From assembly GCF_009674495.1 (NCBI RefSeq), contig NZ_WKJN01000029.1:1-64000 (forward strand): a stretch of 64,000 nucleotides of DNA, read 5' to 3'. Shown piece by piece: positions 36,557 through 45,872 of the stretch (positions are counted from its first letter, which is position 1; every line of letters starts with the position of its first letter). This stretch comes from Duganella alba (lineage in GTDB: Bacteria > Pseudomonadota > Gammaproteobacteria > Burkholderiales > Burkholderiaceae_D). Under the pieces are notes generated by a model. The model did no database searches, was not told where the DNA came from, and saw only the letters and a program-made list of their open reading frames with translations. Both the position numbers and the translations under genes were made by a program.

Positions 36557-38191
36557 ATGAATAAATTGTCCTTCCAGCAGAAATTGTGGGTGCCGCTGAT
36601 TTGCAGCCTGCTGTGCATCACCGCAATCTTCCTGTTTGAAACCATCCAGACCCGTAACGTGCGCATCGAAGAGCGCAGCAACGACTTGCGCAATGTCGAC
36701 GACATGGCGCTCAACCTCGTCAAGCAGTTCGGCGACAAGGCCGCCGCCGGCACGCTGAGCAAGGAGGACGCGCAGAAGCAGGCCATGGAGGTCATCAAGA
36801 ACCTGCGCTACGCCAAGGATGGCTACTTCACCATCAGCAGCGGCACCATGTCGCTGATGCATCCGATCAAACCCGAGAACAACAACAAGGACCTGGCCGA
36901 CCTCAAGGATCCGAAGGGCACCTACGTCTACCGCGCCATCGCGGCGGCCGGCGGCCAGCCGGAAGGCGGCGGCTTCGTCAACTATTACTGGTCGCGTCCG
37001 GGCGCGACCGAACCGGTGCCGAAAATGAGCCGCGTGGTGCACTATGCGCCGTGGAACTGGGACATCACCACCGGCGTCTACATCGACGATATCGACGCCG
37101 CCTTCCAGGCCTCGCTGCTGAAGTCGGCCGGCTGGCTGGCCGCGGTGTGCGCCCTGCTGTGGGTGATCGTCAGCATGGTCAACAAGAGCCTGCGGCACAC
37201 CATCGGCGGCGCGCCGGAATACGTCGGTGAAATCACCCAGAAGATCGCCGACGGCGACCTCAGCATTGTGATCAAGACGCACGCGACGGACCAGGCCAGC
37301 ATCCTGCATTCGGTGAAGGTGATGCAGCAGCGGCTGGCCGAGACCATCGGCGAGATCCGCCGCAGCGCCGACACCATCGCCACCGCTTCGGGCGAGATCG
37401 CCTCCGGCAATATGGACCTGTCGGCGCGCACCGAGTCGCAGGCCAGCTCGCTGGAAGAAACCGCGGCGTCGATGGAGGAGCTGACCTCGACCGTGACGCA
37501 GAACGCCGACAACGCGCTGCAGGCCAACAAGCTGGTGCAGTCGGCGTCGGAAGTGGCGGCGCGCGGCGGCAAGGTGGTGTCGCAGGTGGTGCAGACGATG
37601 GACACCATCAACGCCTCGGCGACGCGGATCGTGGACATCATCAGCGTGATCGACGGCATCGCCTTCCAGACCAATATTCTGGCCCTGAATGCGGCGGTGG
37701 AAGCGGCGCGCGCCGGCGAGCAGGGCCGCGGTTTCGCGGTGGTGGCGTCGGAAGTGCGTAACCTGGCGCAGCGTTCGGCGGCGGCGGCCAAGGAAATCAA
37801 GGAACTGATCAACGCATCGGTCGACAGCATCGGCGCCGGCAGCGCGCTGGTGGCGGAGGCGGGCACGACGATGAACCAGGTGGTGGACAGCGTCTCGCGT
37901 GTGACGCAGATCATGTCGGCGATCACCGACGCATCGAGCGAGCAGAGCACGGGCATCGGCCACGTCAACATGGCGATCACGGAGATGGATTCGGTGACGC
38001 AGCAGAACGCCGCGCTGGTGGAGCAGGCGGCGGCGGCGGCGGGCAGCATGCAGGAACAGGCGGCGATGCTGGCCACGCTGGTCGCGCGCTTCAAGCTGGG
38101 CGGCGAACCGCAGCCGCAGCCGGTCGCCATCGCGCCGGCGCCGCGCGCCGCACCGCGTCCGGTCAAACGCCAGATGGCGTTGGTGCGCTAA
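36557..38191 (+). CDS. methyl-accepting chemotaxis protein with single Cache-type sensor
   Basis: 544 residues from the ATG at 36557 (AGGAG at 36544-36548). A membrane span lies at residues 10-28, and a periplasmic sCache-like domain at about 35-185 ([19 protein letters not shown] and [14 protein letters not shown] are typical). A second span lies at about 190-210, then a HAMP-like linker, and a signalling domain with the hairpin tip [19 protein letters not shown] and the upstream [20 protein letters not shown]. The C-terminus is Pro-rich and lacks an NWETF-type CheR tether. It senses a small molecule in the periplasm and controls CheA. It ends against the palindrome at 38195. Confidence 0.93.
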   Translation: MNKLSFQQKLWVPLICSLLCITAIFLFETIQTRNVRIEERSNDLRNVDDMALNLVKQFGDKAAAGTLSKEDAQKQAMEVIKNLRYAKDGYFTISSGTMSLMHPIKPENNNKDLADLKDPKGTYVYRAIAAAGGQPEGGGFVNYYWSRPGATEPVPKMSRVVHYAPWNWDITTGVYIDDIDAAFQASLLKSAGWLAAVCALLWVIVSMVNKSLRHTIGGAPEYVGEITQKIADGDLSIVIKTHATDQASILHSVKVMQQRLAETIGEIRRSADTIATASGEIASGNMDLSARTESQASSLEETAASMEELTSTVTQNADNALQANKLVQSASEVAARGGKVVSQVVQTMDTINASATRIVDIISVIDGIAFQTNILALNAAVEAARAGEQGRGFAVVASEVRNLAQRSAAAAKEIKELINASVDSIGAGSALVAEAGTTMNQVVDSVSRVTQIMSAITDASSEQSTGIGHVNMAITEMDSVTQQNAALVEQAAAAAGSMQEQAAMLATLVARFKLGGEPQPQPVAIAPAPRAAPRPVKRQMALVR

Positions 38192-38194
38192 AAA

Positions 38195-38280
38195 AAACCG
38201 GGGTCAGTGCCGACATTCGGACACGGCCTCAACCGCCTGCGGTTGAGGCCGTGTCCGAATGTCGGCACTGACCCCGGTTT
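38195..38280. repeat. 86-bp palindrome, CCGGGGTCAG-ended (element 3)
   Basis: 42-base perfect arms with a 2-base centre. The outer 25 bases are the same as element 1 (ccggggtcagtgccgacatt...), while the innermost part differs (ggcctcaaccgc). It lies between two convergent genes, 4 bases after one stop and 2 bases before the other. Confidence 0.95.
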
Positions 38281-38281
38281 G

Positions 38282-38707
38282 CTATTTGGTATCGGCAGGA
38301 ACGGTTTCGATGACGGCGGCTTCGTAGACGAACTTGCCGCCGTCGTCGCGGAACACGCCCATCAATTCACCGCCGTCGCCTTTGACGTCGGGATACAGCG
38401 TGCAGGTTTGCGTTTCGATCTGCCACATCTCGCTGCCGGCGCGCAGCGTCCAGACGTTGTCGCCGCCGGACAGCAATTCGATTTCCACTTCATCGGCCGG
38501 CATCTCGGTCAGGTCGATGCGGCGCATGCAGTCCGGCAGGCGCTGCATGATCAATTCCACCCTGGCTTCCTTGCTCCAGAAATGCTTCTGCGCCCGATGG
38601 ATGGTCAGCGCATGGTTGCCGACCGGACCGTCCGCATAATACGAGGCGCTGTCGTCGACGCACGCGGCCAACAGCAAAGGCATCAGGACGATCAGGATTT
38701 TGCGCAT
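38282..38707 (-). CDS. hypothetical lipoprotein
   Basis: 141 residues with a lipoprotein signal (MRKILIVLMPLLLAAC, lipobox LAAC) and Asp at +2 and +3 after the Cys. The mature part is acidic with two further Cys (DCMRRI and QTCTLYP) that could form a disulfide. No family recognised; no enzyme motif. It stands alone, 66 bases from ompW, on the same strand. Confidence 0.7.
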   Translation of the reverse strand: MRKILIVLMPLLLAACVDDSASYYADGPVGNHALTIHRAQKHFWSKEARVELIMQRLPDCMRRIDLTEMPADEVEIELLSGGDNVWTLRAGSEMWQIETQTCTLYPDVKGDGGELMGVFRDDGGKFVYEAAVIETVPADTK

Positions 38708-38773
38708 GGAGTTCCCATAGGGTAGCTATCTGTTTTGTAACATTATAGCTGCCCTGCGGGAATCTTCACTGCA

Positions 38774-39385
38774 TCAGAAACGGTAGCCGATACCGACGCC
38801 GACCAGCACCGGATCGACTTTCACGCGGCTGGCCTTGGCGCCGCCGATGAACACGTCGCTGCGCAGCTGCAGTTTCTTCACGTCGAAGTTGATCGACCAG
38901 TTTTTGTCGATCGCCACATCGGCGCCCGCTTGCAGCGCGAGGCCGAAGCTGTCATGTTCCAGGCTGGCCGCGCCGTTCAGCAGGTTCACACCGGAGAAGG
39001 TGGTGTAGTTCACGCCCGCGCCCACATACGGACGGAAGGTGGCGTCCGGCGCGAAGTGGTACTGCACCGTCAGCGTTGGCGGCAGGTGCTTGATGGTGCC
39101 GATCTTGGCGCCGTCCAGCGACACGTCATGCTTTTGCGGATAGGTCAGGATCAGTTCGGTCGCGATGTTCTTGGTGAAGAAATAGGAGACGTCGAATTCC
39201 GGAATGGTCTTGCTGCTGACGGTCAGGCGATCGGAGGCGCCGGTGCCGCCCACGGGGTCGGACTTGTCGGCGGGATCGATATGCACAGCACGCACACGCA
39301 CCAGCCATGGGCTTTCTTCGGCCATGGCGTTACCGGTGATCAGGGTCAGGGCTGCCAGTACTGCTGCTGTTACGGTCTTACTCAT
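38774..39385 (-). CDS. ompW: OmpW-family outer membrane protein
   Basis: 203 residues with signal MSKTVTAAVLAALTLITGNAMA and a C-terminal aromatic YRF. Conserved parts of the OmpW eight-stranded barrel: SPWLVRVRAVHI, IPEFDVSYFFTKNIATEL, LPPTLTVQYHF and FRPYVGAGVNYT. It is a channel for small hydrophobic molecules. In several proteobacteria ompW is induced under low oxygen by FNR, which matches the FNR-type site 77-90 bases upstream of its start. Confidence 0.92.
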   Translation of the reverse strand: MSKTVTAAVLAALTLITGNAMAEESPWLVRVRAVHIDPADKSDPVGGTGASDRLTVSSKTIPEFDVSYFFTKNIATELILTYPQKHDVSLDGAKIGTIKHLPPTLTVQYHFAPDATFRPYVGAGVNYTTFSGVNLLNGAASLEHDSFGLALQAGADVAIDKNWSINFDVKKLQLRSDVFIGGAKASRVKVDPVLVGVGIGYRF

Positions 39386-39461
39386 TTTACTTCCCTCTTT
39401 GTCGTCGTTTAGTAACGTAGGAAAGTCTATTGATGCACCGCACTAAAAACATTGATCCAAG

Positions 39462-39475
39462 TCAAAATTTTCCGA
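39462..39475. promoter_or_regulatory. FNR/Anr-type binding site
   Basis: TTGATCCAAGTCAA matches TTGAT-N4-ATCAA at 9 of 10 defined bases. It lies in the divergent gap between ompW (start 39385) and the molybdenum hydroxylase-sox operon (start 39538), about 77 and 63 bases from them, so it could serve either or both. The ompW side agrees with known regulation of that family. Confidence 0.6.
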
Positions 39476-39537
39476 GAGTGAAATAGTGGTAGTATGACCA
39501 GCGGTCGATTTTGGCAACCTACAAACAGGAGATTTGG

Positions 39538-40041
39538 ATGGCTAAGCTCAACATCAACGGCGAGGTAAGAGAGTACGAAGCAGAGGCGGATACACCGCTG
39601 CTGTGGGTGATCCGCGAACAGCTGGAACTCACCGGCACCAAGTACGGCTGCGGCATGGCGCAATGCGGCGCCTGCACCGTGCATATCGACGGCCAGCCAA
39701 TCCGCAGCTGCGTCTATCCGGCGTCGGCCGTCACCGCCACGCAGAAGATCACCACCATCGAGGGCCTGTCCAAGGACGGCTCGCATCCCATTCAAAAAGC
39801 ATGGGCGGCGCTGGATGTGCCGCAGTGCGGCTTCTGCCAGTCCGGCATGATCATGGCCGCCGCCGCGCTGATACGCGACAAGCCCAAATGCACCGACGCC
39901 GACATCGACGCGGCGATGACCAATATCTGTCGATGTGGCACCTACAACCGCGTGCGCAAGGCGATCCACGTCGCGGTGCGCGGCGGCGATCCGGCCAGCG
40001 CCGGCCTGGCGATTCAACGCATCGAAGGGAGCAAGGCATGA
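39538..40041 (+). CDS. molybdenum hydroxylase small subunit, 2x[2Fe-2S] (IorA-type)
   Basis: 167 residues from the ATG at 39538, preceded by CAGGAG. The plant-type ferredoxin cluster is [17 protein letters not shown] with a later Cys in RSCVYP. The second, all-helical cluster domain shows [11 protein letters not shown] and [15 protein letters not shown]. It passes electrons from the molybdopterin subunit encoded next. Family: isoquinoline 1-oxidoreductase/aldehyde oxidoreductase alpha subunits that lack an FAD subunit. The stop overlaps the next start (ATGA). Confidence 0.93.
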   Translation: MAKLNINGEVREYEAEADTPLLWVIREQLELTGTKYGCGMAQCGACTVHIDGQPIRSCVYPASAVTATQKITTIEGLSKDGSHPIQKAWAALDVPQCGFCQSGMIMAAAALIRDKPKCTDADIDAAMTNICRCGTYNRVRKAIHVAVRGGDPASAGLAIQRIEGSKA

Positions 40042-42224
40042 ACGCGCCGCTTTCCCGCCGCGGTTTCCTGAAGATGACCGGCGGCCTGGTCGTCGCTTTC
40101 CATATTCCGTTCGAGGCCATGGCTGCGGAGCAGAAGCCAATCGCCAAGGGCGCGGCCGAGTCCACGCCGGAAGTCAACGCCTGGGTGGTCATCAAGCCCG
40201 ATGACAGCATCGTGATCCGCATCGCCCGTTCCGAGATGGGGCAGGGTACGCTGACCGGCCTGGCGCAGCTGGTGGCGGAAGAACTGGACGCCGACTGGAG
40301 CAAGGTCACCACCGAATATCCATCGCCGGGACAGAACCTGGCGCGCAAGCGCGTGTGGGGCAGCTTCTCCACCGGCGGCAGCCGTGGCGTGCGCGAGTCG
40401 CACGACTATGTGCGGAAGGGTGGCGCCATCGCGCGCACCATGCTGGTCCAGGCCGCGGCCGATGCGTGGAAGGTGTCGGCGTCCGAATGCGTGGCCGCAG
40501 CCAGCGTCATCACGCACACGCCATCCGGCCGCACCGTCAGCTACGGCAAGGTGGCCGATGCCGCCGCCAAGCTGACCGCGCCGACCGACATCGCGCTGAA
40601 AGATCCGAAGGACTGGAAGCTGGCCGGCAAGCGCCTGGCGCGTCTCGACACGGTCGACAAGACCACCGGCGCGCAGATCTACGGCATGGACATCAGGATG
40701 CCGGGCATGCTGAATGCGGCCATCAAGGATTGCCCGGTGTTCGGTGGCACGGTGAAGAGCTTCGACGCTTCCACCATCGAGAAACGTCCCGGCGTGAAGA
40801 AGGTATTCAAGCTGGGCGACAGCGCCGTGGTGGTAGTGGCCGATACCTGGTGGCGCGCCAAGTCCGCACTCGACGCGTTGAACATCGAATGGGACAAGGG
40901 ACCGAACGCCAAGCTGTCCAGCAAGGACATCGCCGCCACGCTGAAGGCCGCACTGGATGCGCCGGAAGCGGTGGTGGGCAACTCGAACGGCGACGCCAAG
41001 GCGGCCATCGCCAGCGCCCCGCGCAAGATCGAGGCTGTGTATTCATTCCCGTGGCTGAATCACGCCACCATGGAAACCATGAACGCCACCGCGATCTGGA
41101 CGTCGGAGCGCTGCGAAGTGTGGACACCGACGCAGAACGGCGAGGCCGCGCTGGCCGCCACGGCGGAAGCAGCCGGTCTGCCGGCCGCCAAGTGCGACGT
41201 CTACAAGATGCACCTGGGCGGCGGCTTTGGGCGGCGCGGCGCCACGCATGACTGGGTGACGCAGACGGTGAAGATCGCCAAGGAATTCCCCGGCACGCCG
41301 ATCAAATTGATCTGGACGCGCGAGGAAGACATGCTGCACGGCCGCTACCACCCGATCACGCAGTGCAAGCTGACGGCTGGCCTGGACGCCAAGGGCAATG
41401 TGACGGCGCTGCACATGCGCATCGCCGGCCAGTCGATCCTGGCGTCGCTCGGTTCCACGCTCAAGGATGGCAAGGACCCGGTGGTGTTCCAGGGCTTGAA
41501 CGCGCCGGGACCGGAAGCGTCCATCGGCTACAGCTTCCCCAACCTGCTGGTGGACCATGCGATGCGCAATCCGCCGGTGCCGGCTGGTTTCTGGCGCGGC
41601 GTGAACCTGAACCAGAATACGATTTACCTCGAATGCTTCATGGACGAACTGGCGCATGCGACCAAGCAGGACCCGCTGGCCTTCCGCCGCAAGATGATGG
41701 CCGATCATCCCAAGCACCTGGCCGTGCTGAACGCGGTGGCCGAGAAGATCGGCTGGAACAAGCCGGCGCCGAAGGGCGTGTATCGCGGCCTGGCGCAGAC
41801 CATGGGCTTCGGCAGCTACGTGGCCGCATGCGCCGAAGTGTCGGTGGATCGTAAGACCGGCAAGGTGAAGATCCACCGCATCGTCGCCGCCACCGATCCG
41901 GGCTACGCGGTGAATCCGCAGCAGATCGAGGCGCAGGTGGAAGGTTCCTTCGTCTATGGCTTGTCCGCATCGCTGTACGGCGAGTGCACGCTGAAGGATG
42001 GCCAGATGGAGCAGCAGAACTTCGACACCTACCAGGTGATGAAGCTGGATGAGATGCCGAAAGTGGAATCGATCATCATGCCGTCCGGCGGCTTCTGGGG
42101 CGGCGTGGGCGAGCCGACGATTGCGGTGGCCGCTCCTGCGGTGCTGAACGCGATCTTCGCCGCCACCGGCAAGCGCGTGCGCGATCTGCCGCTGAAGAAC
42201 CACAATCTGGTGAAGAAGGCCTAG
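40038..42224 (+). CDS. molybdenum hydroxylase large subunit with Tat signal (IorB-type)
   Basis: 728 residues. Tat signal [19 protein letters not shown] at the N-terminus, so the enzyme is exported. Conserved parts of the xanthine oxidase family: [28 protein letters not shown]-like [46 protein letters not shown] and the C-terminal Glu in [14 protein letters not shown] (catalytic base). It binds a molybdenum cytosine dinucleotide-type cofactor and oxidises an aldehyde or N-heterocycle. The true substrate is unknown. Only one base separates it from soxX, so it probably shares the sox transcript. Confidence 0.9.
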   Translation: MNAPLSRRGFLKMTGGLVVAFHIPFEAMAAEQKPIAKGAAESTPEVNAWVVIKPDDSIVIRIARSEMGQGTLTGLAQLVAEELDADWSKVTTEYPSPGQNLARKRVWGSFSTGGSRGVRESHDYVRKGGAIARTMLVQAAADAWKVSASECVAAASVITHTPSGRTVSYGKVADAAAKLTAPTDIALKDPKDWKLAGKRLARLDTVDKTTGAQIYGMDIRMPGMLNAAIKDCPVFGGTVKSFDASTIEKRPGVKKVFKLGDSAVVVVADTWWRAKSALDALNIEWDKGPNAKLSSKDIAATLKAALDAPEAVVGNSNGDAKAAIASAPRKIEAVYSFPWLNHATMETMNATAIWTSERCEVWTPTQNGEAALAATAEAAGLPAAKCDVYKMHLGGGFGRRGATHDWVTQTVKIAKEFPGTPIKLIWTREEDMLHGRYHPITQCKLTAGLDAKGNVTALHMRIAGQSILASLGSTLKDGKDPVVFQGLNAPGPEASIGYSFPNLLVDHAMRNPPVPAGFWRGVNLNQNTIYLECFMDELAHATKQDPLAFRRKMMADHPKHLAVLNAVAEKIGWNKPAPKGVYRGLAQTMGFGSYVAACAEVSVDRKTGKVKIHRIVAATDPGYAVNPQQIEAQVEGSFVYGLSASLYGECTLKDGQMEQQNFDTYQVMKLDEMPKVESIIMPSGGFWGGVGEPTIAVAAPAVLNAIFAATGKRVRDLPLKNHNLVKKA

Positions 42225-42225
42225 C

Positions 42226-42702
42226 ATGAAGGCGCGCAGGCGCAGTGGCGTAGCGAGGGCGTTGGCCCTGGCCGCGCTGCTGCCCGGCGCGTTCGCAGTC
42301 GCTTCGTCTGCTGTTAAGCCGTTCGTCGTGGCCGGCGACGGCATCGCGGCACCGCTGCCCGGCGCAACGGCCGGCGATGCGGTGCGCGGCCGCGCCATCG
42401 TGGCCAATCGCCAGGTTGGCCTTTGCCTGCTGTGCCACACCGGTCCCATTGCGGAAGAACGCTTTCAAGGCAACCTCGCACCGGACCTGCAAGGCGCCGG
42501 CCAGCGTTGGACCGCCGCCCAGCTTCGGCTACGCATCGTGGACGCCAGCCACTTCAACCCATCGACCATCATGCCCTCCTACTACAAGACCGAAGGCCTG
42601 AACCGCGTAGCCTCCGGCTACCAGAACAAAACCATTCTCACCGCGCAGCAGATCGAAGACGTCATCGCCTGGCTGCAAACGCTGAAGGAAAGCGCGCCAT
42701 GA
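42226..42702 (+). CDS. soxX: sulfur-oxidation c-type cytochrome SoxX
   Basis: 158 residues with an exported N-terminus (RARALALAALLPGAFA region). One haem site CLLCH (in VGLCLLCHTGP) and the methionine ligand segment STIMPSYYKTEGLNRVASGY, followed by LTAQQIEDVIAWLQTL, all standard for SoxX. It pairs with SoxA to attach thiosulfate to SoxY and takes up the electrons. The start lies one base after the molybdenum hydroxylase stop; the stop overlaps soxY (ATGA). Confidence 0.92.
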   Translation: MKARRRSGVARALALAALLPGAFAVASSAVKPFVVAGDGIAAPLPGATAGDAVRGRAIVANRQVGLCLLCHTGPIAEERFQGNLAPDLQGAGQRWTAAQLRLRIVDASHFNPSTIMPSYYKTEGLNRVASGYQNKTILTAQQIEDVIAWLQTLKESAP

Positions 42703-43136
42703 AACGCCGCGACCTGCTCGGCCTGACGCTGCTGGCGCTGGTGCGTCCTGCCTCCGCCACGCCGGCGGAAATGGCGGCCGCCATCAACACCTTCACCGGT
42801 GGCGCCAAACCGCAGGAAGGCAAAGTCACCTTCGACGTCGCGCAGCTGATCGACAACGGCAATGCTGTTCCCGTCACCATCACCGTCGACAGCCCGATGA
42901 GCGCGGCGGATCACGTCCGCGCCATCGCCATCTTCACCGAGCGCAATCCGCAAACCGATGTGGCGATTTTCACGCTGGGACCGCGCGCCGGCAAGGCGGA
43001 AGTCTCCACCCGCATCCGCCTCGCCACTTCGCAGCGGTTGATGGCCTTGGCGCGCATGAGCGACGGCAGCTACTGGTCGCACGGTGTGGACGTTATCGTC
43101 GCGCTGGCGGCGTGCGTGGAAGGTGAGGCGCCCTGA
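42699..43136 (+). CDS. soxY: sulfur carrier subunit SoxY, variant C-terminus
   Basis: 145 residues with a twin-Arg-type leader (MKRRDLLGLTLLALVRPASA). The core carries NGNAVPVTITVDSPM and the late immunoglobulin-like strands normal for SoxY. The single Cys of the protein is seven residues from the end in ALAACVEGEAP, where standard SoxY ends in GGCGG. The swinging-arm Cys is thus present, but the glycine-rich arm is replaced and extended. It would carry sulfur intermediates as a covalent adduct, paired with SoxZ. Confidence 0.87.
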   Translation: MKRRDLLGLTLLALVRPASATPAEMAAAINTFTGGAKPQEGKVTFDVAQLIDNGNAVPVTITVDSPMSAADHVRAIAIFTERNPQTDVAIFTLGPRAGKAEVSTRIRLATSQRLMALARMSDGSYWSHGVDVIVALAACVEGEAP

Positions 43137-43462
43137 TGGCCCGCGCACTGATCCACATGCCGGCCACGGCGAAGCGCGGTGAGATTATCGAGATCCGCGC
43201 GCTGATCGGCCATCCGATGGAAACCGGCTACCGCGTCGGCGCGGATGGCAAGCTGCTGGCGCGTGACATCATCCGCAAGTTCGTTTGCCGTTACAACGGC
43301 GAGCAGGTCTTCGGCGCCGAGCTGCATCAGGCCATATCGGCCAATCCCTACATCGCCTTCTTCACGGTCGCCACGGAAAGCGGCACGCTGGAATTCACCT
43401 GGGAGGGCGACAACGGCTTTGCGCACAGCGAGAAGGCGAATCTGACGGTGAGCGCATCATGA
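43136..43462 (+). CDS. soxZ: sulfur carrier subunit SoxZ
   Basis: 108 residues, standard SoxZ length. IHMPATAKRGEIIEIRALIGHPMETGYR at the start (in two conserved blocks) and TWEGDNGFAHSEKANLTV at the end are family signatures. It is cytoplasm-made and, lacking its own signal, is expected to be exported with SoxY. The start shares one base with the soxY stop (TGATG). Confidence 0.95.
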   Translation: MARALIHMPATAKRGEIIEIRALIGHPMETGYRVGADGKLLARDIIRKFVCRYNGEQVFGAELHQAISANPYIAFFTVATESGTLEFTWEGDNGFAHSEKANLTVSAS

Positions 43463-44190
43463 AGCTGGCGCTGGTCCTCGCCATGGTTGCCGCTTCCGCG
43501 ATGGCCGCCGACGACCGTCGCTCCGGCGCGGAATTCATGAGCGCCGCCACGCAAGCCATGCAGCGCGATGATGCGCAGAATCCGGGCATGTTGTGGATCG
43601 CCGGTGGTGAGGCGCAGTGGAATACGTCCTGCGTTGCATGCCATGGCGACGCGCGCAGCAGTATGCGCGGCGTGGCCGCGCGCTTTCCGGCATTCGATGC
43701 GGGTAGCGGCAAGGTGGTGAATCTGGGCCAGCGTATCAACATCTGCGTTGAGCGGAAGCTGCATGCCACGCCGTTGCGTTTGGAAAGCGAGGAGCTGCTT
43801 GGGCTGGAGGCTTATGTGGCGATGCAGTCGCGCGGCATGCCGGTGACGCCGCCGCAGGATGTGGAAACCCGCGCCGCCGCTGCGCGCGGGGAGCGGTTGT
43901 ACAACCAGCGCATCGGTCAGCTGAATCTGTCGTGCGCGCAGTGCCACGACCAGCAATGGGGCAAGCGCCTGGCGGGCAGCACGATTCCACAGGCGCATGC
44001 GAGCGCGTATCCGATCTATCGGTTGGAATGGCAGGCGATGGGATCGTTGCAGCGGCGCCTGCGCAACTGTATGAGCGGCGTCCGCGCCGAAGTACCCCGC
44101 TTCGGCGCGCAGGAACTGACGGAGCTGGAAGCCTGGCTCGCGATACGCGACCAAGGAATGCAAATAGAATCGCCAGGGGTGCGGCCCTAG
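43459..44190 (+). CDS. soxA: dihaem cytochrome SoxA
   Basis: 243 residues; signal MKLALVLAMVAASAMA. Two haem sites: SCVACHGDAR and SCAQCHDQQWG. The Cys of RRLRNCMSGVRAE is the expected active-site persulfide/haem ligand, and QGMPV-type and IRDQGM segments end each half. With SoxX it forms the c-type cytochrome complex that oxidatively joins thiosulfate to SoxY. The start overlaps the soxZ stop (ATGA). Confidence 0.94.
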   Translation: MKLALVLAMVAASAMAADDRRSGAEFMSAATQAMQRDDAQNPGMLWIAGGEAQWNTSCVACHGDARSSMRGVAARFPAFDAGSGKVVNLGQRINICVERKLHATPLRLESEELLGLEAYVAMQSRGMPVTPPQDVETRAAAARGERLYNQRIGQLNLSCAQCHDQQWGKRLAGSTIPQAHASAYPIYRLEWQAMGSLQRRLRNCMSGVRAEVPRFGAQELTELEAWLAIRDQGMQIESPGVRP

Positions 44191-44200
44191 CAGGCCGCCA

Positions 44201-44267
44201 ACCCGCACTGCGGCAAAAAGGGGGCTGACCCCGTCCAGGGTCAGACCCCCGCGTCCGGGCTGCGGGT
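44201..44267. repeat. imperfect GGGGTCAG-type palindrome (element 4)
   Basis: Outer arms acccgca and tgcgggt enclose an inner hairpin ggggctgaccc...gggtcagacccc (44221-44249). It shares the GGGGTC(A/T)G(A/G)CC core with elements 1-3 but is shorter and not perfect. It lies between soxA and the cytochrome gene, the only sizeable gap (101 bases) in this operon. Confidence 0.65.
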
Positions 44268-44291
44268 CCACGTCTCAATCATAGTAAGGAG

Positions 44292-44606
44292 ATGAGCATG
44301 TTGAGAATGATGATGATTGTTGCCTTAACCACCGCGCCGGGTTTAACGCGGGCCGAACCCACCACCGGCGCACGCCTGGCCGCCACCTGCGCCGCCTGCC
44401 ACGGCACCGCCGGCAACACCCAAGGCAGCACGCTCCCCCGCCTCGCCGGTCAGTCGCAGCAAACGCTATCCGCCACCCTGCACGCCTTCAAAACCGGCCA
44501 ACGCGAATCCACCATCATGACGCAAATCGCCAAAGGCTACACCGACGAACAGCTCGAACTGCTGGCCGCCTACTTCGCAGCACAAAAATCCGGAGGCCGC
44601 CCATGA
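44292..44606 (+). CDS. monohaem cytochrome c (flavocytochrome c sulfide dehydrogenase partner)
   Basis: 104 residues; signal ends near GLTRA. One haem site TCAACHGTAGN, then LPRLAGQSQQTLSATLHAFKTGQR and a Met in STIMTQIAKGYTDEQLELLAAY, the class I pattern of FccA/SoxE-like cytochromes. Its stop overlaps the start of the flavoprotein gene (ATGA), so it is very likely the electron acceptor of that subunit. Confidence 0.88.
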   Translation: MSMLRMMMIVALTTAPGLTRAEPTTGARLAATCAACHGTAGNTQGSTLPRLAGQSQQTLSATLHAFKTGQRESTIMTQIAKGYTDEQLELLAAYFAAQKSGGRP

Positions 44607-45871
44607 AGCGCCGCCAATTCATCCAGGCAGCCGGCGCCAGCGCGCTGCTCGCCGGCTGCACCACCATCACCGGCCAGGCCAAACCGCAAGTGGTGGTCAT
44701 CGGCGGCGGCTACGGCGGCGCCACGGCCGCCCGCTATATCCGCATGTGGAGCGACAACAGCATCGCCGTCACGCTGATCGAACCCAACGCCAGCTTTATT
44801 TCCTGCCCACTCTCCAACCTCGTGCTGGGCGGCTCGCGCCAGATCGGCGACCTGACCATGTCCATCAACGCGCTGGCCGACAAGCACGGCGTGCGCATCG
44901 TGCGCGACACCGTCACCAACATCAACGCCGACAAACGCACGCTGGCGCTGGCCGGCGGCGAAACGCTGAGCTACGACCGCCTGATCGTCTCGCCCGGCGT
45001 CGACTTCATGTGGGACCAGTTGCCCGGCATGCTCAAACCCGGCGCGCAGGACACCATCCTCCACGCCTGGAAAGCCGGCGCTCAAACCGTCGCCCTGCGC
45101 GCGCAACTGGAAGCGATGCCGGACGGCGGCGTCTACGCCATGACCATCCCGCCGGCCCCATACCGCTGCCCGCCCGGTCCCTACGAACGCGCATCGCAGA
45201 TAGCCTTCTACTTCAGCCGCCACAAGCCCAAGTCCAAGGTGCTGATCCTGGACGCCAATGACGACGTGGTCTCCAAAGGCCCGCTGTTCAAGAAGGTATG
45301 GCGCGAGCGCTACGCCGGCATCATCGACTATCGGCCATCCTTCCGTACCGCCGACGTGGACGCCGCCGCCCGCACCGCCATCTCCGAACTGGGCGACAAG
45401 GTGCAGGCCGATGTGCTGAACGTAATCCCACCGCAGCGCGCCGGCAGCATCGCCGTGCGGAGCGGCCTGGCCAACGTCAATGCGCACTGGTGCGGCGTGG
45501 ACTTCCTCACTTTCGAATCGACACAGGCGAAGAACATCCACGTGCTGGGCGACGCCATCGCCGTCGCGCCGCTGATGCCCAAGTCCGCGCACATGGCCAA
45601 CCAGCACGCCAAGGTGTGCGCGGCGGCCGTGGTGGACCTGCTCAGCGGCCGCGCGCCCGATGCGCATCCCATGCTGACCAACACCTGCTACAGCTTTGTC
45701 TCCGACCATGACGTGATACACGTCGCCTCGGTCCACGCGTATGACGCGGCGAAGAAGACGCTGCTGGTGGTCTCCGGCTCCGGCGGCGTATCGTCCGGCC
45801 CCAGCGCGCTGGAAGGCGAGTATGCGATGAACTGGGCTCACAACATCTGGGCCGATACGCTGGGCGCCTGA
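44603..45871 (+). CDS. fccB: sulfide dehydrogenase flavoprotein (FccB/SoxF type)
   Basis: 422 residues. Tat leader MKRRQFIQAAGASALLAGC, then the FAD-binding QVVVIGGGYGGATAARYI. Redox Cys positions are in NASFISCPLSNLVLGG and YRCPPGPYERASQIAF, a pair diagnostic of flavocytochrome c sulfide dehydrogenase; the C-terminal FCSD domain ends with SGSGGVSSGP and EYAMNWAHNIWAD. It oxidises sulfide to sulfur or polysulfide in the periplasm and passes electrons to the cytochrome encoded just upstream. Confidence 0.93.
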   Translation: MKRRQFIQAAGASALLAGCTTITGQAKPQVVVIGGGYGGATAARYIRMWSDNSIAVTLIEPNASFISCPLSNLVLGGSRQIGDLTMSINALADKHGVRIVRDTVTNINADKRTLALAGGETLSYDRLIVSPGVDFMWDQLPGMLKPGAQDTILHAWKAGAQTVALRAQLEAMPDGGVYAMTIPPAPYRCPPGPYERASQIAFYFSRHKPKSKVLILDANDDVVSKGPLFKKVWRERYAGIIDYRPSFRTADVDAAARTAISELGDKVQADVLNVIPPQRAGSIAVRSGLANVNAHWCGVDFLTFESTQAKNIHVLGDAIAVAPLMPKSAHMANQHAKVCAAAVVDLLSGRAPDAHPMLTNTCYSFVSDHDVIHVASVHAYDAAKKTLLVVSGSGGVSSGPSALEGEYAMNWAHNIWADTLGA

Positions 45872-45872
45872 C

